Assembly: GCF_019711375.1 (NCBI RefSeq) | Contig: NZ_CP081295.1 | Coordinates: forward strand, 1,708,501-1,772,500 | From: Qipengyuania aurantiaca | GTDB lineage: Bacteria > Pseudomonadota > Alphaproteobacteria > Sphingomonadales > Sphingomonadaceae | Length of the DNA stretch: 64,000 bases | Direction of reading: 5' to 3' | Shown: in pieces, positions 1 through 8,109 of the stretch | Layout: each line of letters opens with the position of its first letter | Numbering within the stretch: position 1 is the first letter of the stretch | The notes under the pieces: model-generated | Told to the model about the DNA's origin: nothing | The model's input: the letters and a program-made list of their open reading frames with translations, nothing else | Database searches by the model: none | Translations under genes and position numbers: made by a program

Positions 1-16
1 TCTGGCTCTCGGCCAT
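1..16 (-). CDS. N-terminus of a gene cut by the left edge; possible phasin
   Basis: Only the first five codons (Met-Ala-Glu-Ser-Gln) are in the window. The start is supported by a GCGAGG ribosome-binding sequence about seven bases upstream. The gene lies directly downstream of phaC on the same strand and its upstream region carries two TGC-rich boxes of the kind bound by PHA regulators. That position would suit a phasin, but five residues cannot identify a product, so this rests on context alone. Confidence 0.4.
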
Positions 17-36
17 GGGAATAACCTCGCTTTATG

Positions 37-49
37 TTGCACTGCACAA
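37..49 (-). promoter_or_regulatory. TGC-rich operator-like box 1 (PhaR-type candidate)
   Basis: Read on the minus strand this is TTGTGCAGTGCAA, 21 bases upstream of the start codon of the gene that leaves the left edge. The same core occurs at 83-97 and at 63163-63177. PhaR regulators of PHA granule genes in alphaproteobacteria bind TGC/GCA-rich sites; assigning this box to PhaR is an inference from sequence and from the neighbouring phaC. Confidence 0.5.
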
Positions 50-82
50 AATAGGCATTGCAGCTGCGAAGTCAAGGGGTTT

Positions 83-97
83 TTGTGCAGTGCACAA
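83..97. promoter_or_regulatory. TGC-rich operator-like box 2 (PhaR-type candidate)
   Basis: TTGTGCAGTGCACAA, almost a perfect palindrome, sits between the phaC stop and box 1. A weaker TTGCAGCTGCGAA lies between the two boxes at about 58-70. Two boxes in one short intergenic region strengthen the case for an operator controlling the gene that runs off the left edge. Confidence 0.5.
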
Positions 98-139
98 TGA
101 GGTGCGGCAAGCCGTGTTATCAGCGCGTTATAGCGCCGA

Positions 140-2020
140 TCAGCGCGTGGCGACGTAGCGTCCCGGCGCGTCCTCGATCACTACATCGCCCTTTCCGCCC
201 GGCTTGCGCTTGCCCGTCGCGGCAACGGTTTCGCCGTCCTGGGTGCGCAGCCAGTCGATCCAGTCGGGCCACCAGCTGCCGGGGTGCTCCTGGGCGCCCT
301 CGCGGAATTCGGCGAGGTTGCGGGGCTCGCCGTCGTTGGTCCAGTACTGGTACTTGCCCGAGGACGGCGGGTTGACCACCCCGGCGATGTGGCCCGATCC
401 CGCCAGCACGAACTTGATCGGGCCGGTAAAATGTTCCTTCAGGCGCCAGACGCTTTCGGCCGGGGCGATATGGTCTTCCTTGCCCGCCTGCACATAGGTC
501 GGCGTCTTGACCGTGCCGAGGTCGATCGGTGTGTTGTCGACGCTCAGCGCGTCGGCCTCCACCAGCCGGTTGTCGCGATAGAGGTCGCGCAAATATTGCT
601 GGTGCCATTTGGCGGGCAGGTTGGTGACGTCGCCGTTCCAGTGCAGCAGGTCGAAGGCCGGATAGTCCTCGCCCAGCAGGTAATTGTTGACGACGTAGTT
701 CCAGATCAGGTCGGTGCCGCGCAGCAGGTTGAAGGTCGCCGCCATGTAGCGACCGTCGAGATAGCCGTCGGGCGAAAGCGCCTTGATCGTGCCGAGCTGG
801 CTGTCGTCGATGAAATTGAGCAATTCGCCCGCCTTCTCGAAATCGACCTGCGCGGTGAAGAAGGTGGCCGATTTGACCTTGTCCTCTTCGCCCCGGCGAT
901 GGAGCAGGGCGAGGGTGGCGGCGAGCGTCGTACCCGCGACGCAATAGCCGATCGCGTGGACGCTCGGCACATCGAGGCGGGCGCGGATATGGTCGATCGC
1001 GTCGATCTGCGCGCGGACGTAATCGTCCCAGATCACGTCCTTCATGCTGGCATCGGCCGACTTCCAGCTGACCATGAAGACGGTGACGCCCTGCTCGACC
1101 GCCCATTTCACGAAGCTCTTCTTCTCGTTGAGGTCGAGGATGTAGAAACGGTTGATCCACGGCGGGAAGATCACCAGCGGGGTCGCCATGACCTTCTCGG
1201 TGGTCGGCGTGTACTGGATCAGCTGGTAGAGCGGCGTCTCGTGAACGACCTTGCCCGGCGTGGTGGCGATGTTCTCGCCCAGCGTGAAGGCGCTCGCATC
1301 CGTGTGGCTGAGCTGCCCGCGCCGCATGTCGGCGAGCAAATGCTCCATTCCCTTGACCAGGTTCTGCCCCTTGGTCTCGAGCGTGCGCTCCATCACCACG
1401 GGGTTGAGGAGCGGGAAATTGGCCGGGCTCGCCGCTTCGGTGATCGCCTTTGTGGTGAATTTGAGCTGTTCGCGCTGCTGCGGGTTCAGCCCTTCCATGC
1501 TGTCGGCCATCTGCTCGACCCGCTCGGCAAGGAAGAGATAGGTCTGGTGGATCAGCGCGAAGGCAGGGTGCGCGCGCCATTTCTCGTCGGCGAAGCGGCG
1601 GTCCTTGCGCGGCAGTTCGACCTCGCCGTCCATGCCATCGGCGGCCTTGGGGCCGAGACCGTACTGGCCGAGCACCGTGTTCCACAGCTCCATGCCCTCG
1701 TCCCACAGCGCCTTTTGCTGTTCGGCCTGTGCGATCGGCATCTGCCTGTACCAGTCGGTGGCGAGTGCCATCCAGCGCGCCGGATCGAAATAGGGGACCA
1801 GAGCCTGCGGATTGCTCATCTGCTCGGCTTGGTACTGCGCCCAGAGCGCCTGCAATTTCGCGCCCGTTTCGGCCCAGGCCTGCGCGTCCTCCGGCTTCAT
1901 CGGCGCCTCGCCCATCATCATCTGCGGATCCATCCCGCCGGTCATCGGCGCGAACATGGCGCGCATCAGCTTGGCCGGATGTTCGTAGAGATTGGTGAAG
2001 GGATCGGGCGTTTCGGTCAT
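140..2020 (-). CDS. phaC: Class I poly(3-hydroxyalkanoate) synthase
   Basis: Polymerises (R)-3-hydroxyacyl-CoA into PHA on the surface of carbon-storage granules. The 626-residue protein has the class I length, an N-terminal regulatory region and an alpha/beta-hydrolase core. The lipase-like box Gly-Tyr-Cys-Val-Ala-Gly places the catalytic Cys at about 360, with the partner Asp near 516 (KEDHIAP) and His near 544 (GSGHIAG). It is divergent from alaC across 132 bp. The next gene on the same strand starts just before the left edge behind TGC-rich boxes, a common synthase/phasin arrangement. Confidence 0.97.
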   Translation of the reverse strand: MTETPDPFTNLYEHPAKLMRAMFAPMTGGMDPQMMMGEAPMKPEDAQAWAETGAKLQALWAQYQAEQMSNPQALVPYFDPARWMALATDWYRQMPIAQAEQQKALWDEGMELWNTVLGQYGLGPKAADGMDGEVELPRKDRRFADEKWRAHPAFALIHQTYLFLAERVEQMADSMEGLNPQQREQLKFTTKAITEAASPANFPLLNPVVMERTLETKGQNLVKGMEHLLADMRRGQLSHTDASAFTLGENIATTPGKVVHETPLYQLIQYTPTTEKVMATPLVIFPPWINRFYILDLNEKKSFVKWAVEQGVTVFMVSWKSADASMKDVIWDDYVRAQIDAIDHIRARLDVPSVHAIGYCVAGTTLAATLALLHRRGEEDKVKSATFFTAQVDFEKAGELLNFIDDSQLGTIKALSPDGYLDGRYMAATFNLLRGTDLIWNYVVNNYLLGEDYPAFDLLHWNGDVTNLPAKWHQQYLRDLYRDNRLVEADALSVDNTPIDLGTVKTPTYVQAGKEDHIAPAESVWRLKEHFTGPIKFVLAGSGHIAGVVNPPSSGKYQYWTNDGEPRNLAEFREGAQEHPGSWWPDWIDWLRTQDGETVAATGKRKPGGKGDVVIEDAPGRYVATR

Positions 2021-2152
2021 CTATGTCTCCGGCCGTGAAAGCGGCTCTTCTCGGGTCTCTAAGATAATTCGCGTCGCCAATATAGCGAGCGCTTTGCGCT
2101 TGGGGCGCGAATAGGTAATCAGTGTGACGAAACAACGCACACAAGAGGCGAA

Positions 2153-3337
2153 ATGTCCGACGAATTCTACCGCATCAAACGTATGCCTCCCTATGTGATC
2201 GCGGAGGTCAACGCGATGCGGCACGCGGCCCGGCAGGCGGGGCGCGACATCATCGACCTCGGCATGGGCAACCCGGACCAGCCGCCGCCGCAGCACGTGA
2301 TCGACAAGCTTTGCGAGGTCGCGCAGAAGCCCACCGCGCATGGCTATTCGCAGTCGAAGGGAATCCCCGGCCTGCGCCGCGCCCAGGCAAATTACTACGA
2401 TCGGCGCTTCGGGGTGGAACTCGATCCCGAGCGCGAGGTGGTGGTGACGATGGGCTCAAAGGAGGGCCTCTCCTCCATGGCCACCGCCATCAGCGCGCCG
2501 GGCGATGTGATCCTCGCGCCGAGCCCGGCCTATCCGATCCACACCTATGGCTTCATGATCGCCGGCGCCACGATCCGCAGCGTGCCGACCACGCCGGACG
2601 AGAATTACTGGCGCGCGCTCGACAACGCGATGGCCTACACCGTGCCGCGCCCGACGGTGCTCGTGGTCAACTACCCAAGCAATCCGACGGCCGAGACGGT
2701 CGATCTCGATTTCTACGAGCGGCTGGTTGCCTGGGCGAAGCGCAACGAGGTCTGGGTCCTGTCCGACCTTGCCTATTCCGAGCTTTATTACGACGGCAAG
2801 CCGACGCGTTCGATCCTCGAGGTTCCGGGGGCAAAGGACATTGCGGTGGAGTTTACCTCCATGTCCAAGACCTTCTCGATGGCCGGTTGGCGCATAGGTT
2901 TCTGCGTCGGCAACCAGAAGCTGATCGCCGCGCTGACGCGGGTGAAAAGCTACCTCGACTACGGCGCCTTCACGCCGGTCCAGGCCGCCGCCTGCGCCGC
3001 GCTCAACGGGCCGCAGGAAGTGGTCGAGCAGAACCGCGCCCGCTACCAGCACCGCCGCGACGTGATGGTCGAAAGCTTTACCCGCGCCGGCTGGGCCATC
3101 CCGAACCCGCCCGCCAGCATGTTCACCTGGGCCAAGCTGCCGCCGGGCTTCGAGCACATGGGCAGTCTCGAATTTTCCAAGCGCCTGTTGCAGGAGGCCG
3201 AGGTAGCGGTCGCCGCCGGTGTCGGCTTCGGCGAGGAGGGCGAGGGCTATGTCCGCATCGCCATGGTCGAGAACGAACAGCGCATCCGGCAGGCGGCGCG
3301 CAACATCAGGAAATTCCTCTCCGATCACGAACGGTAA
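2153..3337 (+). CDS. alaC: PLP-dependent class I/II aminotransferase, AlaC type
   Basis: Probably a glutamate-pyruvate (alanine) transaminase. The 394-residue sequence follows E. coli AlaC closely from the N-terminus (YRIKRMPPYV) through MGNPDQPPP, the GSKEGL turn and NYPSNPTA. The PLP-binding Lys is at about 239 in MSKTFSMAGWRIGF and the pyridine-nitrogen Asp at about 205 in SDLAY. Relatives are often labelled LL-diaminopimelate aminotransferase, but the overall match is to AlaC. The ATG follows a purine-rich AAGAGGCGAA sequence. The gene is divergent from phaC and is not obviously in an operon. Confidence 0.9.
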   Translation: MSDEFYRIKRMPPYVIAEVNAMRHAARQAGRDIIDLGMGNPDQPPPQHVIDKLCEVAQKPTAHGYSQSKGIPGLRRAQANYYDRRFGVELDPEREVVVTMGSKEGLSSMATAISAPGDVILAPSPAYPIHTYGFMIAGATIRSVPTTPDENYWRALDNAMAYTVPRPTVLVVNYPSNPTAETVDLDFYERLVAWAKRNEVWVLSDLAYSELYYDGKPTRSILEVPGAKDIAVEFTSMSKTFSMAGWRIGFCVGNQKLIAALTRVKSYLDYGAFTPVQAAACAALNGPQEVVEQNRARYQHRRDVMVESFTRAGWAIPNPPASMFTWAKLPPGFEHMGSLEFSKRLLQEAEVAVAAGVGFGEEGEGYVRIAMVENEQRIRQAARNIRKFLSDHER

Positions 3338-3348
3338 ACGCTCCGGTA

Positions 3349-3366
3349 AACCACCTATAGGTAGTT
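3349..3366. promoter_or_regulatory. 18-bp near-perfect palindrome, operator candidate
   Basis: AACCACCTATAGGTAGTT is a palindrome with a single mismatched pair. It lies between the alaC stop and the winged-helix gene at 3436, where it could be an autoregulatory site. A related sequence, CACCTAAGTAGGTA, occurs at 48880-48893 upstream of the response regulator. Its function is not known. Confidence 0.4.
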
Positions 3367-3435
3367 CCTCGTATGCCCCTTCCTGCCGCGGTGTGCTTTT
3401 GAAGTAAGCAGGCGGGAGGGCTATGGAGTGGCCCA

Positions 3436-4182
3436 GTGGAACTTGCTGAATATACGTGGTTGTCGGTCGCACCGGCGCCTCCGGGGCGATGGGATTTGCG
3501 GATGCTGGGCTGGGGGCTGCGCAGCGACTTTCGTGCGGCCTCTCTGCGCCGCGGCGTTCCGGTTCTGCTCGACTGGCGGATCGGCTTTCGGTGTTCGGAC
3601 TGGCGAGAGGTGCCAAACAAGCAGAGCGCCATCTGCGTGGGCGTCGACGAGCCGGAGGTTCGCGCGCAGCTGATTGGCGAAGGCTTCGGCGACGCGCTGC
3701 CGATGGAGGTCGCGCTGGTCGAACTCGCCGCGCGGCTGCTCAAGCTGGACGGGCTGGAACGCCAGATCCCGCGCCAGCAGCGCATCGGCCCCGTCCTGCT
3801 CGACCTGTTCCACCGCGATGCGAAGGTCTCGGGCACGTGGATCGGCCTCCACCCGCGCGAGTTCGGCCTTTTGTGGCGGCTCGCCGAAACGCCGCATCGC
3901 CCGGTCGGCAAGAAGGAACTGCTGCGCGATGTCTGGCGGCTAAAGCACGAGCCGGAGACCAACTCGCTCGAGGTGCATGTCTCGCGCCTGCGCGCCAAGC
4001 TGTCCGTCAGCGGCGTGGGCTGGGTGGTGCAGACGCATGAGAGCGGCGGCTACCAAATCGGCAAGCGTCCTTCGGTCGAATATCTTCGGGTGGACAGGGT
4101 GCAGCCGATCGCGCAGGACTGTGGCCCCGAACAGCCGAGAATGGTCCAGTCCCATGCCAGCAGAAAATCGCGTTACGATTGA
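3436..4182 (+). CDS. Winged-helix transcriptional regulator (OmpR/PhoB-type DNA-binding domain)
   Basis: The C-terminal half (about residues 130-215) is an OmpR/PhoB winged helix: LHPREFGLLWRLAE, then KKELLRDVWRL and the recognition helix NSLEVHVSRLRAKL, followed by a wing hairpin (VVQTHESGGYQIG). The first 120 residues only faintly resemble the end of a receiver domain and show no clear phosphoacceptor Asp, so this is probably a stand-alone or degenerate response regulator. The GTG start is chosen because GGAG lies seven bases upstream. The stop overlaps the next gene by 29 bases, suggesting co-transcription with the crotonase. Confidence 0.8.
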   Translation: MELAEYTWLSVAPAPPGRWDLRMLGWGLRSDFRAASLRRGVPVLLDWRIGFRCSDWREVPNKQSAICVGVDEPEVRAQLIGEGFGDALPMEVALVELAARLLKLDGLERQIPRQQRIGPVLLDLFHRDAKVSGTWIGLHPREFGLLWRLAETPHRPVGKKELLRDVWRLKHEPETNSLEVHVSRLRAKLSVSGVGWVVQTHESGGYQIGKRPSVEYLRVDRVQPIAQDCGPEQPRMVQSHASRKSRYD

Positions 4183-4954
4183 CCTTGCCGACAACGGCGT
4201 CGCGCAGGTCCGCTTCAACCGCCCCGACAAGATGAACGCGCTCGACCCGGCGCAGTTCGAAGCGATCATCGAGGCGGGGGAGAAATTGCGCGACATGAAA
4301 GGGCTGCGCGCCGTCGTGCTGGCGGGCGAGGGGCGTGCCTTTTGCGCCGGGCTCGACGTGTCCAGCTTCACCGCCGCGCCCGACGGGGAGCGCAAGCCGC
4401 TGACCGAGCGTACGCACGGCAATTCCAACACCTTCCAGGAAGTGGCGATGACCTGGCGCAAGTGCCCGGTCCCCGTCATCGCGGCGGTCCACGGCGTGTG
4501 CTTCGGCGGCGGCCTGCAGATCGCCAGCGGCGCGGACATCCGCGTGGTCCATCCCGCCACCCGCATGGCGATCATGGAAATGAAATGGGGTCTCGTGCCC
4601 GACATGGGCGGCTATCACCTCTGGCGCGGGAACGTGCGCGACGATGTCTTGCGCGAACTGGTCTACACCAACCGCGAGTTTACCGGCGAAGAGGCGCTGG
4701 GATACGGCCTCGCCACCTTCGTGTCCGAGGATCCGCTAGGCAAGGCAAACGACATCGCCGAGGAAATCGCCAACCGCAACCCCGAAGCCATCCGCGGCGC
4801 CAAGCGCCTGTCCGAAGCGATGCTGGAGCAATCGGGCGACGATGTCCTGATGGCCGAAAGCGTCGAACAAGCCGCCGTGATGAGGCGGCCGAACCAGGTC
4901 GAGGCGGTGATGGCCGGAATGCAGAAACGCGCGCCGAAGTTTACGGATGTGTGA
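4154..4954 (+). CDS. Crotonase / enoyl-CoA hydratase family protein
   Basis: Member of the crotonase fold family acting on acyl-CoA esters. The 266 residues show the family pattern: FNRPDKMNALD at the N-terminus, the oxyanion-hole region AGEGRAFCAGLDVSSF, and the second loop HGVCFGGGLQIASGADIR. The acidic hydratase residues are not both evident: the second loop continues MEMKWGLVPDMGG, which is closer to crotonases of other specificity. The substrate is therefore undetermined. ATG 4154 is used because the frame upstream belongs to the winged-helix gene, with which it overlaps. Confidence 0.88.
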   Translation: MPAENRVTIDLADNGVAQVRFNRPDKMNALDPAQFEAIIEAGEKLRDMKGLRAVVLAGEGRAFCAGLDVSSFTAAPDGERKPLTERTHGNSNTFQEVAMTWRKCPVPVIAAVHGVCFGGGLQIASGADIRVVHPATRMAIMEMKWGLVPDMGGYHLWRGNVRDDVLRELVYTNREFTGEEALGYGLATFVSEDPLGKANDIAEEIANRNPEAIRGAKRLSEAMLEQSGDDVLMAESVEQAAVMRRPNQVEAVMAGMQKRAPKFTDV

Positions 4955-5018
4955 AGGGGAAGACTGTCCGCTACCGATGTGATTGCGGTCATTCCAGTTT
5001 GCCAATAGCATTTGCCTA

Positions 5019-5600
5019 ATGACTACAACTGACACCCGCACAGAGAGCCTAATCAAGGATGACGCTTGGGCTGCGATGCAGCGCTATGACTACGAAACGG
5101 CATTCAGAGATTTTAGTGCGCTGTTGCCCAGCAACGAACCGGACGTTCTCAACGCTCTCGGCTGGATGTGCGAAATGGGTGAAGGTCATAGCAAGGACTT
5201 AGAGCAGGCGGCTGTCTATTACCGGCAATCGGCGCAGACAGGCTCTCAGTATGGCCTCCTCGGTTTGGGCGATGTTTTGAGCGATCTCGGAAGAGAGAGT
5301 GAAGCAAGAAGCGTTTACGAAGAAGGCGCTGCTCAAGGCTATACTCCCGCGATGTGCCGATATGGCCGTATTCTTGTCGGGGATGACCGGTCGCCCAGCG
5401 AGAGACAGCAAGGCGTGGTTCTACTCCAAGAGGCTGCTGCCGAGGGGAATATACTCGCGCGCAGAACGCTGCTCGGGCTGGAGATGAAGAAATCAACGTC
5501 GATCGTTGGAAAGGCGTGGGTTGGCTTTCAAATACTTCGCCTAGTGATTTCCGGAGTTCCTAAATTCGCCCGAGACCCCTTAGCGCCAGAAGTGATGTAG
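5019..5600 (+). CDS. Sel1/TPR-repeat protein
   Basis: A 193-residue protein with Sel1-like repeats: ALGWMCEMGEGHSKDLEQAA, YYRQSAQTGSQYGLLGLGDV, YEEGAAQGYTPAMCRYGRI and LLQEAAAEGNILARR. Such repeats form helical scaffolds for protein contacts; no enzymatic motif is seen. There is no signal peptide. The C-terminal segment with VGFQILRLVISGV may be membrane-associating. Base composition is visibly lower in GC than the flanking genes, hinting at a later arrival. ATG 5019 is preferred over an in-frame TTG 36 bases upstream, though neither has a strong ribosome-binding site. Confidence 0.7.
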   Translation: MTTTDTRTESLIKDDAWAAMQRYDYETAFRDFSALLPSNEPDVLNALGWMCEMGEGHSKDLEQAAVYYRQSAQTGSQYGLLGLGDVLSDLGRESEARSVYEEGAAQGYTPAMCRYGRILVGDDRSPSERQQGVVLLQEAAAEGNILARRTLLGLEMKKSTSIVGKAWVGFQILRLVISGVPKFARDPLAPEVM

Positions 5601-5625
5601 ATTTGGTCAAGGCCAACGGCTGTGT

Positions 5626-5638
5626 CCGCTTTCCACCC
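5626..5638 (+). repeat. Dispersed 13-mer CCGCTTTCCACCC, copy 1
   Basis: The same 13 bases recur perfectly at 28701-28713 (reverse strand) and 61561-61573. All copies are intergenic, and copies 1 and 3 directly follow low-GC hypothetical genes. Related GCGGACAT words occur at 7665-7672, 14652-14659 and 61211-61217 (partial). This looks like debris of a short interspersed repeat family. Confidence 0.5.
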
Positions 5639-5733
5639 CAAATCCTCCAGAACTGACCACCCGTCGCCCCACGTCTCCGACCGGCCCCACCGGCCTCTTT
5701 CCTACACCGTCAATTTTTGCCTTAACCTCGCGG

Positions 5734-6330
5734 ATGACCAGACATCCGGACCCCCATTCGCAAGATTTAGTCGAGGGCGAGGCCACCGCGCCTGCTCCGA
5801 CCGCTCTTCCTGCACAGGCCGAACCCTCGCGCCACGATGGCTGGACGAAGGCGCGGCAGGCGGCTTTCCTGCGCGAACTGGCGGCGACGCATAATGTCGC
5901 GGGCGCCGCACGGGCGGTGGGCATGAGCCGCCAGTCCGCTTACAAGCTGCGCGCCCGGTTGCGCGGGACGCCGTTCGACAAGGGCTGGGAAGCCGCCTTC
6001 CTGTCGCGCTTCGACGTGCTGGCCGAGGCTGCGCTCGACCGGGCCCTCAACGGCGTGGAAGTCCCGCATTATTACAAGGGCGAACTGGTCGGCACCTCGC
6101 GTCGCTATGACGAGCGGCTGACGCTGGCCCTGCTCGCGACGCGGGGCGCCTTCGTGCGGCCGCCACAGGGGGAATACGATCCCTCCCGCGCTTTCGAGGC
6201 GGATGAGCTGGCAGCGCTGGCCGACCGGGTCGAGCAAGGTCCCGAACACTGGCTGGGAGAATGCGACAGCGAGCTCGACGCCCGCTATGGCGATGTCTGC
6301 GACATGGGGGATACGGAGGAGGGTGGCTAG
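5734..6330 (+). CDS. Helix-turn-helix domain protein, function unknown
   Basis: A 198-residue protein whose residues about 35-75 form a helix-turn-helix: WTKARQAAFLRELAATHNV, AGAARAVGMSRQSAYKLRAR. The rest is acidic and has no recognised domain, and the acidic tail (DMGDTEEGG) is typical of small cytoplasmic DNA-binding or terminase-small-subunit-like proteins. Similar HTH proteins are common single genes in sphingomonads. No operon partner is evident. The function is not known. Confidence 0.65.
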   Translation: MTRHPDPHSQDLVEGEATAPAPTALPAQAEPSRHDGWTKARQAAFLRELAATHNVAGAARAVGMSRQSAYKLRARLRGTPFDKGWEAAFLSRFDVLAEAALDRALNGVEVPHYYKGELVGTSRRYDERLTLALLATRGAFVRPPQGEYDPSRAFEADELAALADRVEQGPEHWLGECDSELDARYGDVCDMGDTEEGG

Positions 6331-6454
6331 CCTTGGCGAATGGCGCGTCGCGCGAGGGCAGGGCCGCTGTCACCTGCCTTCAAACAAGCGCATTTCTTAT
6401 AGCAATTCAGTGCTTTAGAAGAAGGGCGATCCGGTTGACGCCCTGTCGCCTTCG

Positions 6455-7234
6455 TCACCCGAAGATCGCCACGCATTGCATCCCGTCGAGCACCTGCTGC
6501 CCGTCCGCGTTCCACAGGCGCAGCCGCTCGCTCGAATAGCCGCCGGCTGCGTGCTGGCTCGCGTTTTCCGACAGCCACCAGCCGTCGCGCGTGGAGGGGG
6601 CGGTATCGAGGAGATTGAAGGACCAGTTGATCGAGCTGATCGGCCCCTGCCGCTGCATCGCGCGCATGGCACCCGGCGGCAGCACGTCGCCCAGCAGGAT
6701 GAGTTCGCTTACGGGATCGAGGCCCTCGCGGTCCGTAAGGCGCGCCCAGCGGCGCACGACCGGCTCTCCCGGGCCGCTGATGTCCTGCGCCTTCTTCAGC
6801 TCGAAATTGTTTTGAATGAAGGCGGGGCCCTTGCCGGTCATGGTCACCGGCGCATCCTCGGGCGAGCCGGGCCAGTCGGCGATTTTTCCGGCGGGATGCT
6901 GCGCGTTGGCTTCGCGCTGGGTGCCGAACAGCCAGAAGGCGGTCAGCGTGCATTTCCCCTCGCACCAGATCTCGCTGCGCACCTGCGCCACATTGCGCCC
7001 CTGCCGCACGATCTCGCGCTTGAGCTCGACCTCGGGCCCGGTCGGCGCGACGAAGGCAACCTGCCCTGCGCGCAAGGGAGGCAGGTCGGGAAAGGCGCGC
7101 ACGGCGGCCGTGTAGGCGATGAGCGCCGAAGCCCCGCCATAAAGCGTGCGGCCCTGCATCCAGTGCTCGAGATTGTCGAAGCGGGTATTCCCGCCCTCGG
7201 GCGTGATCGGATCGGTAAGGCTGGCAATGCTCAT
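6455..7234 (-). CDS. Acyl-CoA thioesterase family protein (double hot-dog)
   Basis: A 259-residue protein that resembles TesB-like or acyl-CoA thioesterase proteins with two hot-dog halves. The N-terminal half has QGRTLYGGASALIAYTAAVR and the segment EVELKREIVRQGRNVAQVRSE, the usual long-helix and strand pattern. The second half has SSINWSFNLLDTAPSTRDGWW and GGYSSERLRLWNADGQQVLDG, which is the family's C-terminal signature. It would hydrolyse acyl-CoA to free acid and CoA in the cytosol. The substrate is unknown. It is monocistronic and convergent with the HTH gene. Confidence 0.8.
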   Translation of the reverse strand: MSIASLTDPITPEGGNTRFDNLEHWMQGRTLYGGASALIAYTAAVRAFPDLPPLRAGQVAFVAPTGPEVELKREIVRQGRNVAQVRSEIWCEGKCTLTAFWLFGTQREANAQHPAGKIADWPGSPEDAPVTMTGKGPAFIQNNFELKKAQDISGPGEPVVRRWARLTDREGLDPVSELILLGDVLPPGAMRAMQRQGPISSINWSFNLLDTAPSTRDGWWLSENASQHAAGGYSSERLRLWNADGQQVLDGMQCVAIFG

Positions 7235-7347
7235 CCCCCCTCATCGCGCGGCTTTTTCGCTTCGTCCAGACTGACGTTACGTAAGGCGATTGCAATGCGC
7301 CTGCAGAATCGCTAGTGGGCCGCTTCCCGTGTCGAGAGGCCGGGCGA

Positions 7348-7421
7348 GGCCCGATGGCGGAGTGGTTACGCAGAGGACTGCAAATCCTTGCACGCCGGTT
7401 CGATTCCGGCTCGGGCCTCCA
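7348..7421 (+). tRNA. tRNA-Cys (anticodon GCA)
   Basis: The acceptor stem GGCCCGA pairs with TCGGGCC, followed by discriminator T and an encoded CCA. The anticodon loop CTGCAAA gives GCA, and the T arm is GCCGG-TTCGATT-CCGGC. The U73 discriminator is the expected cysteine identity element. Confidence 0.95.
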
Positions 7422-7447
7422 CTTCTCTTGGTTCGAAAAGAGAATGT

Positions 7448-7523
7448 GCCGCTTTAGCTCAGTTGGTAGAGCACATCATTCGTAATGATGGGGTCACGTG
7501 TTCGAGTCACGTAAGCGGCACCA
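7448..7523 (+). tRNA. tRNA-Thr (anticodon CGT)
   Basis: The acceptor stem GCCGCTT pairs with AAGCGGC, followed by A73 and encoded CCA. The anticodon stem CATCA/TGATG holds loop TTCGTAA, giving anticodon CGT for the ACG codon. It lies 26 bases after tRNA-Cys and may be co-transcribed. Confidence 0.95.
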
Positions 7524-8109
7524 CTTTTCAGGAATGGCGGAAAACCGTCGATTTTTGCGCACCCCCATAGGCGACTGCTGAGAACCTTTGGGCTGAGTAG
7601 GCGGACAAATGGCCGCTTTCGCCCTCACATCGGTCATTCGGCGGTGGTCGGTGCAGCCCCTAAAGCGGACATAAGTCACTCGATTAGATGCCCCAAACCC
7701 TTCTTGCGAGCGCTTCTTGGTCAAATCGTCCACATCCAAGCTAAGTATTCTAACCGGCGCTTTTCACGTCTTCGACCTTCACGCGCAATCGCCTGAAAGC
7801 TTACGACTGACTGAGCGTCGTAAAGTTGCGACTGCATAACGCAAGAGATCGCTATCTTGCGCGACTGCTCGTTTGATGGCACGATATATAAATGCGCAGA
7901 CATTTCTTCTGCCCTGCAACCGGCCTCGTTGCCGTACGCCGATCGGTCGAGTTTCATCTCACCGATTGGTTCAACGAGTAATCTCGATCCGCGCGGGATA
8001 GGCGCGGATTTCGGGCACGCTTTCTTCGTGCCCCAAGACATTCCGGGCCCGTCCCTGACCATTCGCACGCGACCATCGGGTCGCCCATGAAGGTTCGAGG
8101 GATCATAGC
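7524..8109. other. 586-bp intergenic region upstream of the TonB receptor
   Basis: No convincing gene is seen; both strands have open frames of up to about 130 codons without codon bias or family resemblance. It holds GCGGACA words at 7601 and 7665, part of the dispersed repeats, a TTACGAC/GTCGTAA inverted repeat at 7801-7823, and an AT-rich promoter-like stretch around 7880-7895 (GATATATAAATG). This is probably the control region of the cyanophycin locus. Confidence 0.5.
7801..7823. promoter_or_regulatory. 7-bp inverted repeat, operator candidate
   Basis: TTACGAC and GTCGTAA are separated by nine bases, 287 bp upstream of the TonB receptor start. It could be an operator or a hairpin. No regulator gene adjoins it. 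Confidence 0.25.

Noticed and set aside
284..2038. A 584-codon frame on the plus strand opposite phaC
   Set aside because: It mirrors the synthase gene, whose catalytic motifs are intact on the minus strand.
7348..7523. An integration site for a genomic island at the tRNA pair
   Set aside because: No integrase gene and no repeated tRNA 3' end were seen downstream; the cyanophycin locus that follows has typical composition.
7524..8109. A gene of up to 131 codons between tRNA-Thr and the TonB receptor
   Set aside because: The minus-strand frame has no codon bias, ribosome-binding site or known relatives and crosses repeats and promoter-like DNA.
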